From: Symbiodinium natans
Lineage: Eukaryota > Sar > Dinophyceae > Suessiales > Symbiodiniaceae
Reading direction: 5' to 3'
Assembly: GCA_905221605.1 (NCBI GenBank)
Contig: CAJNDS010002566.1
Coordinates: forward strand, 114,501 to 178,500
DNA: 64,000 bases
The position numbers were made by a program, and so were the translations under genes. Numbering within the stretch: the first letter of the stretch is position 1; each line of letters opens with the position of its first letter. This document shows, one piece after another, positions 1 to 12,164 of this stretch. The notes beneath the pieces are model-generated. The model saw only the letters and a list, made by a program, of their open reading frames with translations, was not told the DNA's origin and did not search any database.

Positions 1-153
1 GGTGGCTGCCAAAAGTGCCCATTTCACTTTTCGACCGCTGATCTTTGCAGCCGGCCCTTTGCGAAATCGGTTCTTGTGGTTCATGGGTCCACGGATCTTG
101 AGGGATTGGGGGCTTCGGGTACCTATGGATATTGACCTTACGTGCCTTCATGC

Positions 154-498
154 GATCTGCCTAATGCTTCGATGGAGAGGCTTCGAGGCGCGTTCCGTCA
201 TGTCGCCTCAGCCTGCGCTGCGCTCAACTCGGAAACTCGGAAGGCGGCGGCCCTGCGGGCCTTGGCAGCCCTGGAAATGGACAGGCTGAGCTTCTTAGCT
301 TTTGCCCATGCCGAAAGAGCTCACTCTTGTGTGTGTCAGCTTTTGAGCACATGCACATGGGCAGGGGCGATGCCGACCTACCCGGCTTGGAGCTGGGACT
401 CCGGCATGCTGAGGAGGCGGGAGAACACAGGGAGGGCTCCGGGGATGAAATGGTATTGGGAAGCATAAGTGGAGCATGAGAAGGAAACCGAGAAGAGG

Positions 499-537
<39 letters not shown>

Positions 538-3500
538 CTGAAATCGGAGAATCAGAGATGAGAGGGTAAGGATGATATTGTTCGGAGGCCAAGCAACGGG
601 CCGTGGAGCTGAACAACCGCCGCCTGGAGGCGCTCTCCCAGTTGGATGTACAATTTGAGCCGGGTCCTCTCTACTACCTCTCGGACTCTCTTGTCTGAAA
701 ACGCTCACAGTCGAAAATCTCACAATGTAAGTGGAGTTCTACTCGAGACGTGAGGCGGCGTGCCTGCTGTTGATGGTCGATGCCGCGGGCCTCCACAAGT
801 CCGCGGAAGATGCCCTGCTCGTGGCGGAGGAACTTCTGGACGTGGCTTTGGAGCTCAAGGAGTTCCCAACAGTCTTGTCTCTTCGGAAGTTCACACAGTT
901 CCGCACCGTTTTTTTCTCCGAAGCGTTTGGCTTTTCCCTCTTCCGGCTTTGTGAGAGGACAAGCATCTGGAGGCTTGCACCTTGAGCAAACTCTCGGACA
1001 CTTCGGCTGCATCCAAGAGCCACCATGACCTGACACCTAGCCTAGCCATGCCTGGCCATGCCTAGCAGCCGCTAGGGGGACAGAGTCGGACAGGTCGCGA
1101 ATGCCAAAATGCCCCTCAGGCGTGGAATCGCAAGCTCGGAGATCGTGATCGGTCCATCTCCGATGCAGAAGAAGCTTGGGAGATCTACCGGGACCTTGAG
1201 TCTCCGCAGGTCCCTCCGAGCCATTAAGCGCACAGCAGCTGGCAAGCTTCCTCAAGTCGCAAGGAGCCGCAAGCTCTCCGGGCCCTCGTGGAAGGTTCGG
1301 GGGAATTTGCGGTGCTATATCGAAACTTCGAAACTTCGCAGTGTCGCAGTCTCGCAACGTGCAGCGCCGGTCAAAATCTTGTGGGTCTTCGACACGGGGA
1401 GGCCTCCTGCCGGTGGACCCACGCCGTGCTCGGCGCCTCTGCAACGAGACCTTAGCCCGACTGCGTTGCTTGGCTGGGTTCGGCTGGGTTCGGACTCGGT
1501 CTCTCATGTTTTTTGGCTTCTATTCTCTCCCCTCCTCCTCTCTTCCGAGTTGATCTCGTTCTTTTCTGCATGCTGGGACATGTCTCTGCAGAAGGCGAGA
1601 AGGGAGACAAATTGGCCGAGATCGAGGTCACGCGTCTCCTTGTGGAGGCACATGGCTGCACATGGGCTGCGCATGGCTGAACCACCCTCCACCGCGCTGC
1701 ACCGTGCTCTGCAAAAAATGCCGAATCATGTGACTGTGGACATAGTGGGATGCAGGTGCTGCTCAGACTCGGGCACTCGCAGGACGCATGCGTGGTGTGC
1801 ATTGTCTGGCATGCATTGTGCGCGGCAGCGTCTTTCAATGCTGTTTGGTGGTTCAAGAAGCCCATCATCCACAAGCGGATCAGGAGGCTGCCTCGGCAGC
1901 GCAAGATTGCATCCTCATCTGCAAGGACGACTTGCTGGTGAGTGCGCCCTCCCCCCCTCCCCCCCCGAGGTTAACCCGCTTTACAACCAGAATCCCCGCT
2001 TCACAACCAGAATCCCCACTTTACAACCACAGGCACTGTTTCCGGTGTGAGAATCCCCACTTTACAACTGCCGATCCTGAGAACGCCCACTTTGCAACCC
2101 GTCTACCTATGATTAAGACCTATTGGGATTTCATGAGTTTTTAATACAACAAACCTACCTAGACTCCATATAGTTTGGTTCCTCGAGACTCCCTCAAGTG
2201 TCTAACTTATGGGGCCTTCACCCGACGCAGGTTGTCGTGGCTTGGTTTAGGTAGGTCTGTGTGTAAAAAGGAACGCACCCCATTATGTTTATTGTTATCT
2301 TTGTGTCTCGTCTTTGTTAAAAAGCGTTTCTTTTTTCACAATTTTGTTTTTTGGGCTGATTTAGGAATTGGTTATGTTTTAATGCGCTTCGCACTCCTAG
2401 CCTTGCCTGTGGTGGGTTGGTGGGTTGGGTTGCTAAAAATCATTTTTTCTGTATGCTTTCCCCAATACAAACACACAAGAACGGAAAGTCATTTTTTGAA
2501 AGTACTTGTATGGCCCAAAACCATAATACAACATCATCAAATTAAAATGACTCAAACAACTTGCGTCCACGCTGGTGAGAAAAAAGCGTCCGTCCGCCAA
2601 GCGAGGTGCTGTGGAGTGCGGAGTAGGAATTTGGTTGCATTTTGCACTCCCAGATTTGCCTGTGGTGGGTTGGTGGTTTGGGTTTCTAAAAAGCATTTGT
2701 TGTATGCTTTCCCTACAACAAACACACAAGAACGGAAAGTCATTGTTTGACAGTACTTGTATGGCCTAAAACCATAAATACAACATCAAATGGAATAAAA
2801 TTTGGGGTTCATGTATTGGCTTTCATATGTATATACACACATATCTGTCGTGGATTCGGGTTAAGAACGCCCACATTGCAACCGGCATCACTTTCCAACC
2901 TGCATGGCTGCCGTAAGGGATGATGCTGGAGATTCTAAGCTTTGACGTTATCAGTTAATTGGGTTGTTAAGTAGCTTTCGCAACCGGTTGCAAAGTAGGA
3001 ATTCTGGAAAGGCTTCTGGGTTGTAAAGTATAGGGATTCTGGTTGTAAAGTGGGGATTCTGGTTGCAAAGCGGGGTACACGCCTCCCCCCCCCCCCCCCC
3101 CCCTCCCGCAGCAGTCGCGTCTCCACAAGTCACAAGCCCAGGCCCCGAATGTTTTGAACCCAGGAGACCGGCGCAACAGCGGCCCAGGCGGCCCTGATGG
3201 TCCGTCTGGCCCGCGCACGCCTTCAGGCGGGCGACGTCGAGAAGGCGGCCACAAGTGGCTTTCTTGACACTCAAGAAAGTGACACGCACGTGTAAACTGT
3301 CGGGCGAATCAGTGTTCTCGATTGTCTTGTTGGTTTGAAGGCCAAAGTCATGGCAGAAAATGCCTGGGAGCCCTTGGCTGAGAAGCTCTGCAGCTGCCGT
3401 GCCGTTCCGGCAGCCGCAGCTGCGCAGCATGCTCTGTAATGCCGAGGCTGCTAGACGATGCCAAAGCTGCACGCGATGAGAAGGCACCAGGGCAAGGGAG

Positions 3501-4319
3501 GAATCAGGGAGGCTCACGAAGTCTTGCGACTCTCCTTCCGGCAGTAACTACCGAATGAGGGAATGAGAGGCACCCAATCTGAGCTGAGGCAGATGCCATG
3601 GAGGTGCTTTGCGATGCCCAGATCCAGTCGGCCGACCTCGAGGATCCTGCATTTCAATCAACACCATAGGATCGGGGTGGCTTTTGAATGCTTTCACTGC
3701 TTTGAATGCTTTGAGGATGCGTTGGCGCGTGCCAACGAGTTTCGCAATCACTTCGCGGTGGCGGGGGACGTTCACTGGCAGAGTTTATGCACGACTTCTG
3801 AGATCCCAGATCACCCTTGCTGTCTCTCTTCCCTTCAAACATAAGTCAACTCTTACACCAGTCCTGACAACAGTTGCTGCAGAAGGGAAAGACCTGGCAC
3901 TTGTCAAAAACGATCCCACTCCATAGCAAGCATCAATTCAAGCGTGGAGAACCTGCTTGAGTCACCGTGTGCTCGCTCAGGCCAGGGGTCAAGCAAAGGC
4001 CATGCTGCGTTGTGCCCAACTTCAGTCGGATGCCCAGGATTCTTGAAGCCGAAATTAACCAAGGTCATGGAGCCATGAACATTCTTCATTTCCGGCTATG
4101 TGCAGAGATGGGTGTGAGGTTGGAGATGACTGACTACGAAGCAGCCTTCCAAAGTGCACAGAAGGCTTGCAACATCTACCATCAGGCCCCCCGCCACGTT
4201 TTGTGGCTAAGTTGGTGAGTTCCACATGCCTAGACTCTGGCCAGGAGCGGCAAAAGAGCGAAGAGGCTGATGCGAGGTTACTGTGCGGCAAAGTCTTGTG
4301 GCGGAAGGGCGACCACAAG
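154..4319 (+). CDS. TPR-repeat protein, many tiny exons (partial, tentative model)
   Basis: Read as one gene split into very short exons, each looking like part of a tetratricopeptide (TPR) helix pair. TPR proteins are helical scaffolds for protein binding; no specific partner can be named. Best exons: 154-284 (helical, ends ACAG|GCTGAG), about 748-870 (AACLLLMVDAAGLHK then AEDALLVAEELLDVA), 1884-1937 (18 codons, EAASAAQDCILICKDDLL, donor GTGAGT), 3164-3244 (27 codons, containing ALMVRLARARLQAGDVEK), 3589-3648, 3716-3782, 4126-4185 (TDYEAAFQSAQKACNIYH) and 4257-4319 (ADARLLCGKVLWRKGDHK, donor GTGCG). Exons 1884-1937 and 3164-3244 are whole-codon exons that join in frame. Some ends read AAG|GC, the GC donor common in dinoflagellates. 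The 5' end may lie before the window. Intermediate exons between about 900 and 1880 are uncertain. The family call rests on the repeated helix-turn-helix pattern and not on a database match. Confidence 0.45.
501..534. repeat. (CT)17 microsatellite
   Basis: An uninterrupted CT dinucleotide run in the presumed intron between the first two exons of the TPR gene. Confidence 0.95.
1948..3110. mobile_element. Foldback-like non-autonomous repeat element inside a TPR-gene intron
   Basis: Left arm 1970-2100 repeats the motif CTTTACAACCAGAATCCCC several times. The right arm, about 2985-3080, carries the same motif as its reverse complement (GGGGATTCTGGTTGTAAAG). The ends match when inverted: left ...TAACCCGCTTTACAACC, right (complement) ...TACCCCGCTTTGCAACC. 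C-rich tracts lie just outside both arms (1951-1972 and 3085-3103) and could be a duplicated target. The interior has no long open frame and is more AT-rich than its surroundings. The whole block sits in intron 1938-3163, whose donor (GTGAGT) and acceptor flank it cleanly, so the host reading frame is unaffected. It codes for no transposase; it could be a non-autonomous DNA transposon or a foldback element. The exact ends are not certain. Confidence 0.55.
2362..2803. repeat. Two-copy direct repeat of about 180 bp inside the foldback-like element
   Basis: Copies at 2362-2550 and 2624-2803 share long blocks such as TGCCTGTGGTGGGTTGGTG, ACACACAAGAACGGAAAGTC and AGTACTTGTATGGCC, in the same order with small indels. 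This is an internal tandem duplication of the element's core. Confidence 0.85.
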
Positions 4320-4505
4320 GTGCGACCCTTGAGAGCGCGTTCCACGGGTCCTTAGAAAAGAGACCGTTGACCATTGCCGCCGTTGCCGAGAAATGCAGGC
4401 AGCCGTGAACTGGGCAGAGCGTGCACGGGCCCCCGGATCCGTTGCCTAAGCAGTCTTGACACGGCGCTTCGGAGCAACAAAGTGTAACGTAGGGTGTAGA
4501 ATTTG

Positions 4506-5860
4506 ATGACTGAGGCCCGAACGGCGTACCGCGAGTTGGAGCAGACAGAAGACGAGGCGCGGAATGCAGAGCTGCGCAGCCAATTTTGCACGCAAGCTTG
4601 CAAGCTTGCCGTGCAAGCTTGAAAGCTCTCACCCCGATTCCCGGGAGCAGTGAGTGGACCTCCGATGCTCGGAGGTCGCTTGCCTCTACGTGGTGTCCGA
4701 GAACGCAGCACGCCTAGCAGCCCGGGAAGGCCGCCGCGGATCGCCACAGCAGTCCTGGGTTGCTCCGGACGGGGGATCGGTTTGCGCGATTGAGTTTGGA
4801 GGTGCCAGCTTGGAAAATCCAGAGCCAGCACCCCGGTCCGCCAGAGATGCCAGGTCCTTGGCCTCCCGAGGACATGCTCTGTACATCTCTGTACTGATAG
4901 CTGTGCCCTGCGATGCTAAACTCAGGGATCAAATGGCCATACCGTGCCGCACTTGACTTGACTTCAGGCCTTGGAGAAGTCCTTGAAGTCCGCCGAGGCA
5001 CGCTGAGCACTGCGGGTCCGGGAACGGGGGTCCGGGAACAGGTCTGGGTTTCAGATTTCAGCCGCCAGGCGGGCCTGAAGCTGCTGAAGGTCACCACCAG
5101 TGCGTTTCCGGAGCTCCACGGACAGCTGCTGTGTGCCCGGGCGCAGGCCGAGAGACTTGAAAGCTTGCTGCTTTCAGAGTCGAAGAGTATGTAATGTAGA
5201 TAATGTAGATGTGGCTTGGCCAAGGCTTCTTTTGGAGTGAGTTTTCGGGTGTTCCGGGAGCTGAGACTCTGAGAGGCGCTAACCTTCAAACACCTCTTTA
5301 GCGAAGCCCTGGTGAGCCTGGACGAAGCTGCCGCTTGGAAAGAGCACTTCTCGACGTGAGCGGAAAGCGAGAGCGAAATCGCAGAGTCGCAGGCTGTCGC
5401 AGGGTCACTGAGGTCTTGCGGTTCCGGGAGCTCGAGGAGTACGAGCTGGAGGCCGTACCCATCTGTACACTGTACACTGTACACTGTACACGCTGTGCAC
5501 AGTGTGTACGCTGTCTGCAAGAACGAGAATGGAGCTCCTGCTGCGGGTGAACTCAGGCCAACGCGCTCCTGCTCGCCTGCGACAATCTCTTTGTGCGGCT
5601 CTCAGCTGCGGGGTGAGTGTTGCCTGTTGTTGCCATCATTTGCCATCTCTTCGAAATTCTTCACAGGGCCTCTGTTGTCCGAGGTCTTGAACCGAACGAA
5701 GGAGGCAGGTGAGGCGCGAGAAGTCGCAGCCAGAGGGACGAAAGAGCGACCACGGCCACGCGACCTCGAACAAAGTCACGCATGTGCTGAGAGCAGGCAG
5801 CGGAGGAGGCACTCATGCTCTACCAGCACTGCCAGGATCCGTTTTGCCATGGGGGTGTGC
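4506..5860 (+). CDS. Coiled-coil protein, small exons (tentative)
   Basis: Several short open segments on the plus strand read as charged, helical coiled coil: 4506-4594 (starts ATG, EARTAYRELEQTEDEARNAE), about 4968-5005 (LQALEKSLKSAEA), 5117-5185 (PELHGQLLCARAQAERLE), 5308-5355 (EALVSLDEAAAWKEHFS), 5552-5613 (ANALLLACDNLFVRLSAA, followed by GTGAGT) and 5789-5836 (AAEEALMLYQHCQDPF). They could belong to one coiled-coil protein, or the first ones could be the tail of the TPR gene. No catalytic motif is visible. Frames between exons were not all reconciled, so treat this as a cluster of likely exons and not as a finished gene model. Confidence 0.3.
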
Positions 5861-5869
5861 GAGACAGAC

Positions 5870-7329
5870 AGGTAAAGTGAACGCTCCAGACCCTCGTCGT
5901 TAAGGAGGATTCACTACTTTCATCCCGCCAGCGGTATAGAAACGTCTCGGATGAACTACGTGTCATCTTGAGAGTCTGCCGGAGAGTCTGCGGGGAGATG
6001 GTTTTGTTGTGAGCGAAACTGTCACGACGCTAGTTCAAGCTTCTCTTGTCTTGGAGTCCGGCTGGGGCTGGAAAGCTGTGACAGAACAAAGCGAAGCAGC
6101 AGCTATATACGATACGTGAAGAGAGCGAGGCTTGCGATCTTGCGGTTCTAGTCAGTCCTCAGGACCTCGAGGGCGAGCAACGGGCCCGGGTGGTCGGGGC
6201 CTAAGGTCCCTCCGTCTCTTGACGCGCAGTGTACGGCAGTGTAAGGCAGTTGCAAACTCAATCAGTAGGCACTCAGCAAACTCAAGGTTTCAACGCAATG
6301 TGTTGAAACTCTCTCAACATTTCTTTCCTTTTCGCTCGTTCCTTTTCGCTCGTGAGAAACTTGGGGCTTTTCATCGCACATTTCGGGGAGCTTCGGGTCA
6401 TGGCTCGTATGCCTCAAGTTTGCCATTGACTCTTCAGAGTCTGCTGAGATGCTGAAGCACCCCAGCCTCATGGCCACCAGCAGGCAGGATGCTGAGTTGA
6501 GATCTTGGCCACCCTCTTGGCCACCCTCCCTGGACACCCTCCAAGGCCCTCGGCCACACCGATGGCACCGATGGCACCAACGGTGCCCGGGGCAGACGTC
6601 ACGCCAGTGCTGGGGGCCCAGAATGCAGAAGACAGCAGCAAGACAGCAGCAAGAAACAAAACAGCTCGAGCTGTTCGAGTATGCATTTGAGATTCTCCGC
6701 CTTGCTTTGTCGCAACATCCGAGAGGTGGCTGCAACAGGCCGACGCGGCACCGGAGGCTCGCTTTCTCTCTGTATGCTTTGAAGCATCGCTGGGTATTGA
6801 AAGGTGTCTCTCTGCCTCTGCCTTCCTTTAGCTGTGTTCCTCGGTGTTCCTCCGTGTTCCTCTGGGTTCCTCTTGGAGGAGGCGGCCGCAGCCGGCGCCA
6901 CCAAGGCCGTGCAGCGCTCTGCCGGGCCTCGGCGCTCAGAGCACGACTGCATCTGCGGCGCAGACTGAAGACTGAATTCGAGCGACACTTTGTGATCTTA
7001 GCCAGTATATATTAGACAGTGATGACAGTGTCTTATCGCAGACATGTTGTAGGCATAGCGTCATAAAGCGCGACGTGCTACATTGACATTGTATGTTGGA
7101 CTCCATCGATTCCTCATCTTCATGACCATATTCGTGACCATGATTGCGGTGATGAGGGTCATCACCATCATTAGACATCATTCACCATCAGTTATCATGA
7201 CTTTACTGCTACGCTTGCTATGATTCTGGATTTTGTTCCTATTTTGATGATTGGCACCATTGTTCTCAATCGTGCTACTCTTGCTAGTGCTCAGGCAGGT
7301 TACGGCGGTTTCTCCCCACATTTCTCCAG
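5870..7329. other. Stretch with no confident gene
   Basis: Only one exon-like piece stands out, at about 6659-6720 (QLELFEYAFEILRLALSQHP), helical and unassigned. 7020-7250 contains imprecise short repeats of the ATCATCACCATCAT kind. No RNA gene seen. Confidence 0.4.
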
Positions 7330-8016
7330 GCCGGCGCTGGACATGAGCGCTGTGACTCCAGAGGCGGTGAAGGCGAAGGCCGGGTGGCCGAACATCTCCA
7401 AACTCTGGGGGAAGGCTTTGGGAAGGGGGGGGGTGCTCGTAGGTTTTCTTGGCTCAAATCCGGGGCCAAAACCGGTCAAAGAGCCCCCCAACTGAGTGGT
7501 CGTTTCGCACGCTGGGTACTGTGATGTACTGTGAGGTGCGTGACATCGTCGCCATCGTCACTGACACGGACGTAGAAGACATCCATGCAGAGACGCCGCT
7601 CATGGAGGTGCGAATTCCGAAAGCGTTTGGGGCTCACGATCCCACAGGGTCGTTGGGAGAAGGCAGTGATGAGGTATATAGCCGTGGGTGCGATTCGTTG
7701 TAGGAGTGCTGACAGGCCGGCCTCACCAGCAATACAGCGATTTATCTGCGAGACATGATGAGCAAGGCCGGTCCAGAACGAATTGGTGTGTTATGTGTTT
7801 TGTTGCACTTGCTGTCGCCGTCGCGCAAGTGGTCTTCCCTCAGGAGCTTGGCACGAACCTCCCCATGACCCTGGTGCGGGGCTTGCGATAGCTTGCAGAA
7901 TGATATTTGACTTAGGGGGAGAATAAGGAGACTGGAGAGTGGCAGCCAGTACGACTGACAGTCGCTGTCGTTGGGGGGCCATCGAGGTCTTCGACTATCC
8001 CACCATTACCGACATG
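7330..8016 (+). CDS. Acyl carrier protein domain (polyketide/fatty-acid synthase type), five small exons, partial gene
   Basis: Five exons join in frame: 7330-7378 (ALDMSAVTPEAVKAK), 7536-7607 (24 codons, VRDIVAIVTD..DVEDI..ETPLME), 7716-7766 (17 codons, AGLTSNTAIYLRDMMSK), 7844-7873 (10 codons, ELGTNLPMTL) and 7987-8016 (VFDYPTITDM). Joined, they follow the acyl-carrier fold: helix 1, the ETPLME-AGLTS turn, helix 2, then the LP.TL.FDYPTI motif. The Ser of GLTS (exon 3) occupies the place of the phosphopantetheine-bearing serine. Introns are 157, 108, 77 and 113 nt; two use GC donors after AAG (7379 and 7767). The rest of the protein (ketosynthase or other domains) was not identified in the window, so whether this is a polyketide synthase, a fatty-acid synthase or a free-standing carrier is open. 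Confidence 0.6.
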
Positions 8017-11000
8017 TTTCGCCCTCAGCGTTAACAGTATTGTTACCCGCCAGCTCGCTCCAGCCTGCCGCCTCGTGCAGGACCGACTTGGTGCAAAGTA
8101 CTGTGGCGGCGCAGGCCATCAAAAACTGAGGCTGCGATGGGTTGCTGATGTTGCTGTCTCACCACTCTCACCACCTCAGGGCACACGAGGGCTTCAAAGC
8201 ACCGAGCCAGAGCAGCCGCAGCTGCAGCACTCCAGCGTGGCTCCCTTTGCAGCGAGGTCTCTGCAAAACACTTTACGATTGGCAAGTAACACATAGTAAC
8301 ACGTAGTAACACCTTCTCTTGTCACGTGGTACTCGGTTGCGAGACCTGATCTGCCAACTCAAAGTCTGCAATGCGAAGAAGTTAGTAAAGTTTGGCAGAA
8401 TGCCATTTTCGATTCAGTGTGTGGTGTGACAGCTGCCAGAAGGCTGAGGGCAGCAGAGAGTCGCAGAAGTCTGATCAGTGGCCAGAAGCTGCGCTGCCTG
8501 AGCATAGACGGCTTGGGCAGGAGCGAAGATGCTAAGACGTAACGTGGCTGGCCACGCCGGTGACTTCCGCTGAATGGTGTTGGGCACGCTTTGGCGATCT
8601 TCCGTGCGGCCGCCTTGGAAAAGAGCGCCAGGCTGACAGCTGACTTCGAGAGCCCATTCTTTGACGAGGGTGCCCTGCACAACCCTGAAAGGCTCAACGC
8701 CAGAAAGCAAGAGCCCTGAACTAATTGTCCCTTTTGGGGTAACTACACCAGCTACCAGTAGGCCGCACGAAGGGGCCCAGAAGGGGTTTCCGAACAGTCC
8801 CTTTATTTGTGGTCAGAAGACCCCGATATTATGTTGTGGAAAGAAAACTCCTCTGCTCTGAGAGATCTACTCACAAGCAGGCGATCAGGGCCAACCTGCC
8901 CGGCCGCCGCAGGCCAGGGACCGGACGTGACTCAAGGGGCGTCTTGAGACCCGTTTTTTTGGCTCCTAGCGTGCCTTAGATAAGGGAGCCTAAAACACGC
9001 TTTTTTGGATGAGCTTTCGAAAGCTGTGACTCCCACCTTTGTAGGTGGAAGTCCGACCTCCCAGACTTGGGCGACTTGGATCGTATCGGGCCTGACGCTT
9101 GGCATCTGAAGTTCACAGTGAGGGCCCATGCAGCACTTCGTTCTTCAAAGGCTGGACTCGTCCGACGAGGAGGACGAGAAGAGCGGCGACCGCTGGTAGA
9201 GCGAATCGCATAGACCAGAGGTGCAAAAGTGGAGCGCGTTCCATTCGCAGGCTCCGTCACTTGAGCACTGTGCAATGCTGTATGAATCAGCCCGCCCTGA
9301 TCCGCTATGAGAAAAGGCTTTGTGCCTTCGCACGATGATGGGCGCAATCTCACCACCACAAGCTCTGCCAAGTTCGGTAGGCAGTATCCCAGCGAAATGA
9401 TTCAAACGCCAAGGCTTCAAACTATCAGCCCCGCTTCATCACATTTTGAACCGCCTGTTCCACAACAGCTTCGCAAAACTCGGAACCCTTTTGGCTCCTC
9501 AGATGCTGCCTATGCACCCCTTCAATTTTTGCCCTCAAAATCTTGACCAGAAACCTTCGAACCTACATCCCGGCCCAGAACAGCAATGTGCTGCCCACAG
9601 CAAGAGGCGCGGTCTTCTCTTCGAACCTGCGTCTCTCTTTTACATGCTGGACCCGAAGACCTTTTGAGATGAAGCCATCAGAAGAGCGCCGCCCACCCCA
9701 GGTCACAGCATCGTTGAAACTTGTAGTGTCGCTGCTGCATTTGCGTAGTGGTGATATGCCGTGAGCACCGTATGCCAGATTGCACGGTTCCTGCCCCAAA
9801 AGGTCCAGAGAACAAAGCAGCTATCCCAATTACAGTCAACTCGGCAGTCGCTGCCACATTGCCCCGCAAGCAGCCATGGCACTCTCCATGCCCTCTGCCA
9901 GGCAAAAGAGCGCTTCTCACAATTCTCCGGGAGCAAAACTGGGGGGGGGGGGAGCCTTAAGGACAGAGCATCTCTCGAGGCTGCGGCTTCTGGGCGCTGC
10001 GCAGCGGGCATGGCGCGGGAGGCTGCATGCCATGTGCCACCTTGTTCGCAGATGCTGCATGGAAGAAGTCTCGTGATGCATGGCTTTCCCCTGCAAGGCA
10101 CGCGCTTCCTGCACATGCTGAACTGCCAGAAGCCCCTGACAGGCACCGGACATGCCGGCACTGCTGCAGCCCCACGCCGAGCCTCGTGATGTCAGCTGCG
10201 TTGAGCGACGCAGTTCCCTTTCGCAGGCGGACCTTCCGCAGCTCGAGCTTTGCCAGGCCGCTGCGGGCTCTGACTGTTGTGGAGGTCAATTTGATCGCCG
10301 GGCACCCTCATGCAGTGACCCTCATGCAGTGACCCTCGTGAGAATGTCCAGATGGGGAAGCTTCCAACTTGACAGTTTTTCCTTCGTGGTCGCAACGGCA
10401 CAGTTCACGTCGGGTTGGCGTTTTTCTTTAGCAGGCGGTCCTTCAGCAACAGCTCGAACTCGGCCGGGCCGTCTGCTGCTGAGAGGGTCGCGGGCTCGGC
10501 TTCCCGTATCATGCCCGCGGAGGGTTCACAAGCTATCAAAAGCGATCGCAAGCACCAAGCTGCCGCCAGGCAAAGAAAGCTCAAGAACTCTGGAGCACGT
10601 TTGCCCGATGCCGAGCAGCCGGCCGAGATCGGCCGAGCAAATGTTGGCCAAGAGCTGCATCCGAGGTGCCGGAGCAGCACTGGGACTTTCGCGTGCACAG
10701 CTCGGCTGCTTTATGGAGCATACAGCAAGAGAGCATACAGTCGGAGAGCATACAGCACGCGAGCCGAGAGCCCGATGATCCCGACGTTGATCTTGGCCAT
10801 CGTGTTTCTGCAGTTTCTCATCAGGCCGCAGCCTCAACAATACAGCGTGCTGGCTGCTGGCTGCTAGAATCAATCCGACCATGTCATGCTCGTTTGTACT
10901 GTAAAGACGACAGCATACTGCACTCACTTGCCTTGCTGCGTGCTGCTGGATCACACGACACGGAAAGCGGATAACGTGGCACGGTGCCCGCTGTGCAGTC

Positions 11001-12164
11001 AGAAGCAATCGGACGTGGCAGAGTCACACCGGCCGCGCTTGGTACTTTTCGAAGCTCTCGAATCCAGTCAAAGCGATGCCAAATAAATTGACTCGGCTGC
11101 CAGGAAGGAGAGGGAGGAGGTGAGGCTGCTTCAAGACGAGCGCCGGGCTCGGCGGGCGGCCACCGAGAAAGCCTTGGCGGAGTGAGGAAAAATGGAAGCA
11201 TCTCCTCGGTTCGTGTTTCGGGCTTAGGGTGGTTAGAAACAATATCAGTGAACTGATCAACGAAACATGCATAAATCTGATTGCAAATGTACATAAAGCA
11301 TGCACGTATACATGTACATACCATGTACACGTGCAGAGATACAAATGAAAGAGTAACAAGTAAGTAAAGCAAACATGTATAAGACATACAAAAAAGACTT
11401 ACCAACTGTGCCCTGTATCTGTATCTGTATCTGTATCCCTTTCCATATGTCATCATTGTTCTACATCTATATCTAATTCTACAACCCTCCCTTTTTGCAC
11501 ATGCACACTTTGGGGGCTTTTGGGTCTTGCTCCTCCCAGGAGCCAAGGTCCCAGGTCTTGGTTGCTGTCGGCTCTGAAGCTCGGCAAGCTGTTGGGGCCA
11601 CGACTTGAAACCGTCCCCAAGGGCGCAGTTACGTTCAGTCCGTGGTTCTCGGTCAGGCATTCTCTGAGATGCGCTTTGCGCCGACCTTACACCCTCTCCA
11701 TCCGAACATCCCTGAACCAAACGAAGAGACCAAGCAGCCGCATGAAGATAGCTGTGTGCCATGGAGGGGGCGTTGCCGCACTCGGTGGTTCCACAGGGAA
11801 CTGTGCCGCTCACGGGCGAGATGGAAGAGGTGTTGCCCAACGCGGTGGTTCCACAGGGAACAGTCGCGCTGGACACCTTGTCTCCTGCCAAGCTGGCTGG
11901 TTTCTCCACGAAGACCAACAAGTCAGCGGGTGGCACCCAGACGGCAGCGCTCAATCGCACGTTCGAGAGCCAGCTGGCACCTCAGTTTTTGACCATCAGG
12001 GAGCCCAGTGAGAGCCCAGATGCACTGCGCATGTGAATGGCTTCGCCACGTGTTCCGTAGGCATGCTAGATGTTGTTAGGGCGTGTTGCTCCTTACGTGC
12101 ACGCAGCACGCAAAGAATATAGCCACATCGTCCGAGTGACACATTCGCGGCTGTAAGGGCCCAG
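8017..12164. other. Long stretch with scattered exon-like pieces, no gene model
   Basis: Possible exons: 8609-8714 (LEKSARLTADFESPFFDEGA...), perhaps part of the same gene as the acyl-carrier exons, and 9132-9199 (acidic, LQRLDSSDEEDEKSGDRW). 11761-12036 is a 91-codon open frame whose first part holds a short duplicated segment (VVPQGTV twice); unassigned. 11425-11448 is a short (TGTATC)n run, and 11220-11470 is AT-richer. No RNA gene, transposase or RT motif was recognised. Confidence 0.35.

Noticed and set aside
1109-2050. 313-codon plus-strand frame
   Set aside because: Runs across presumed introns and into the foldback repeat arm; the TPR exon 1884-1937 is in a different frame.
7436-7465. 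Possible spliced-leader relict (GTAGGTTTTCTTGGCTCAAA)
   Set aside because: Several mismatches to the leader core, and it lies inside an intron of the carrier-domain gene on the same strand.
10884-11960. 358-codon minus-strand frame
   Set aside because: Low-complexity, contains translated simple repeats (YRYRCRT, YRYRYRA) and no recognisable motif.
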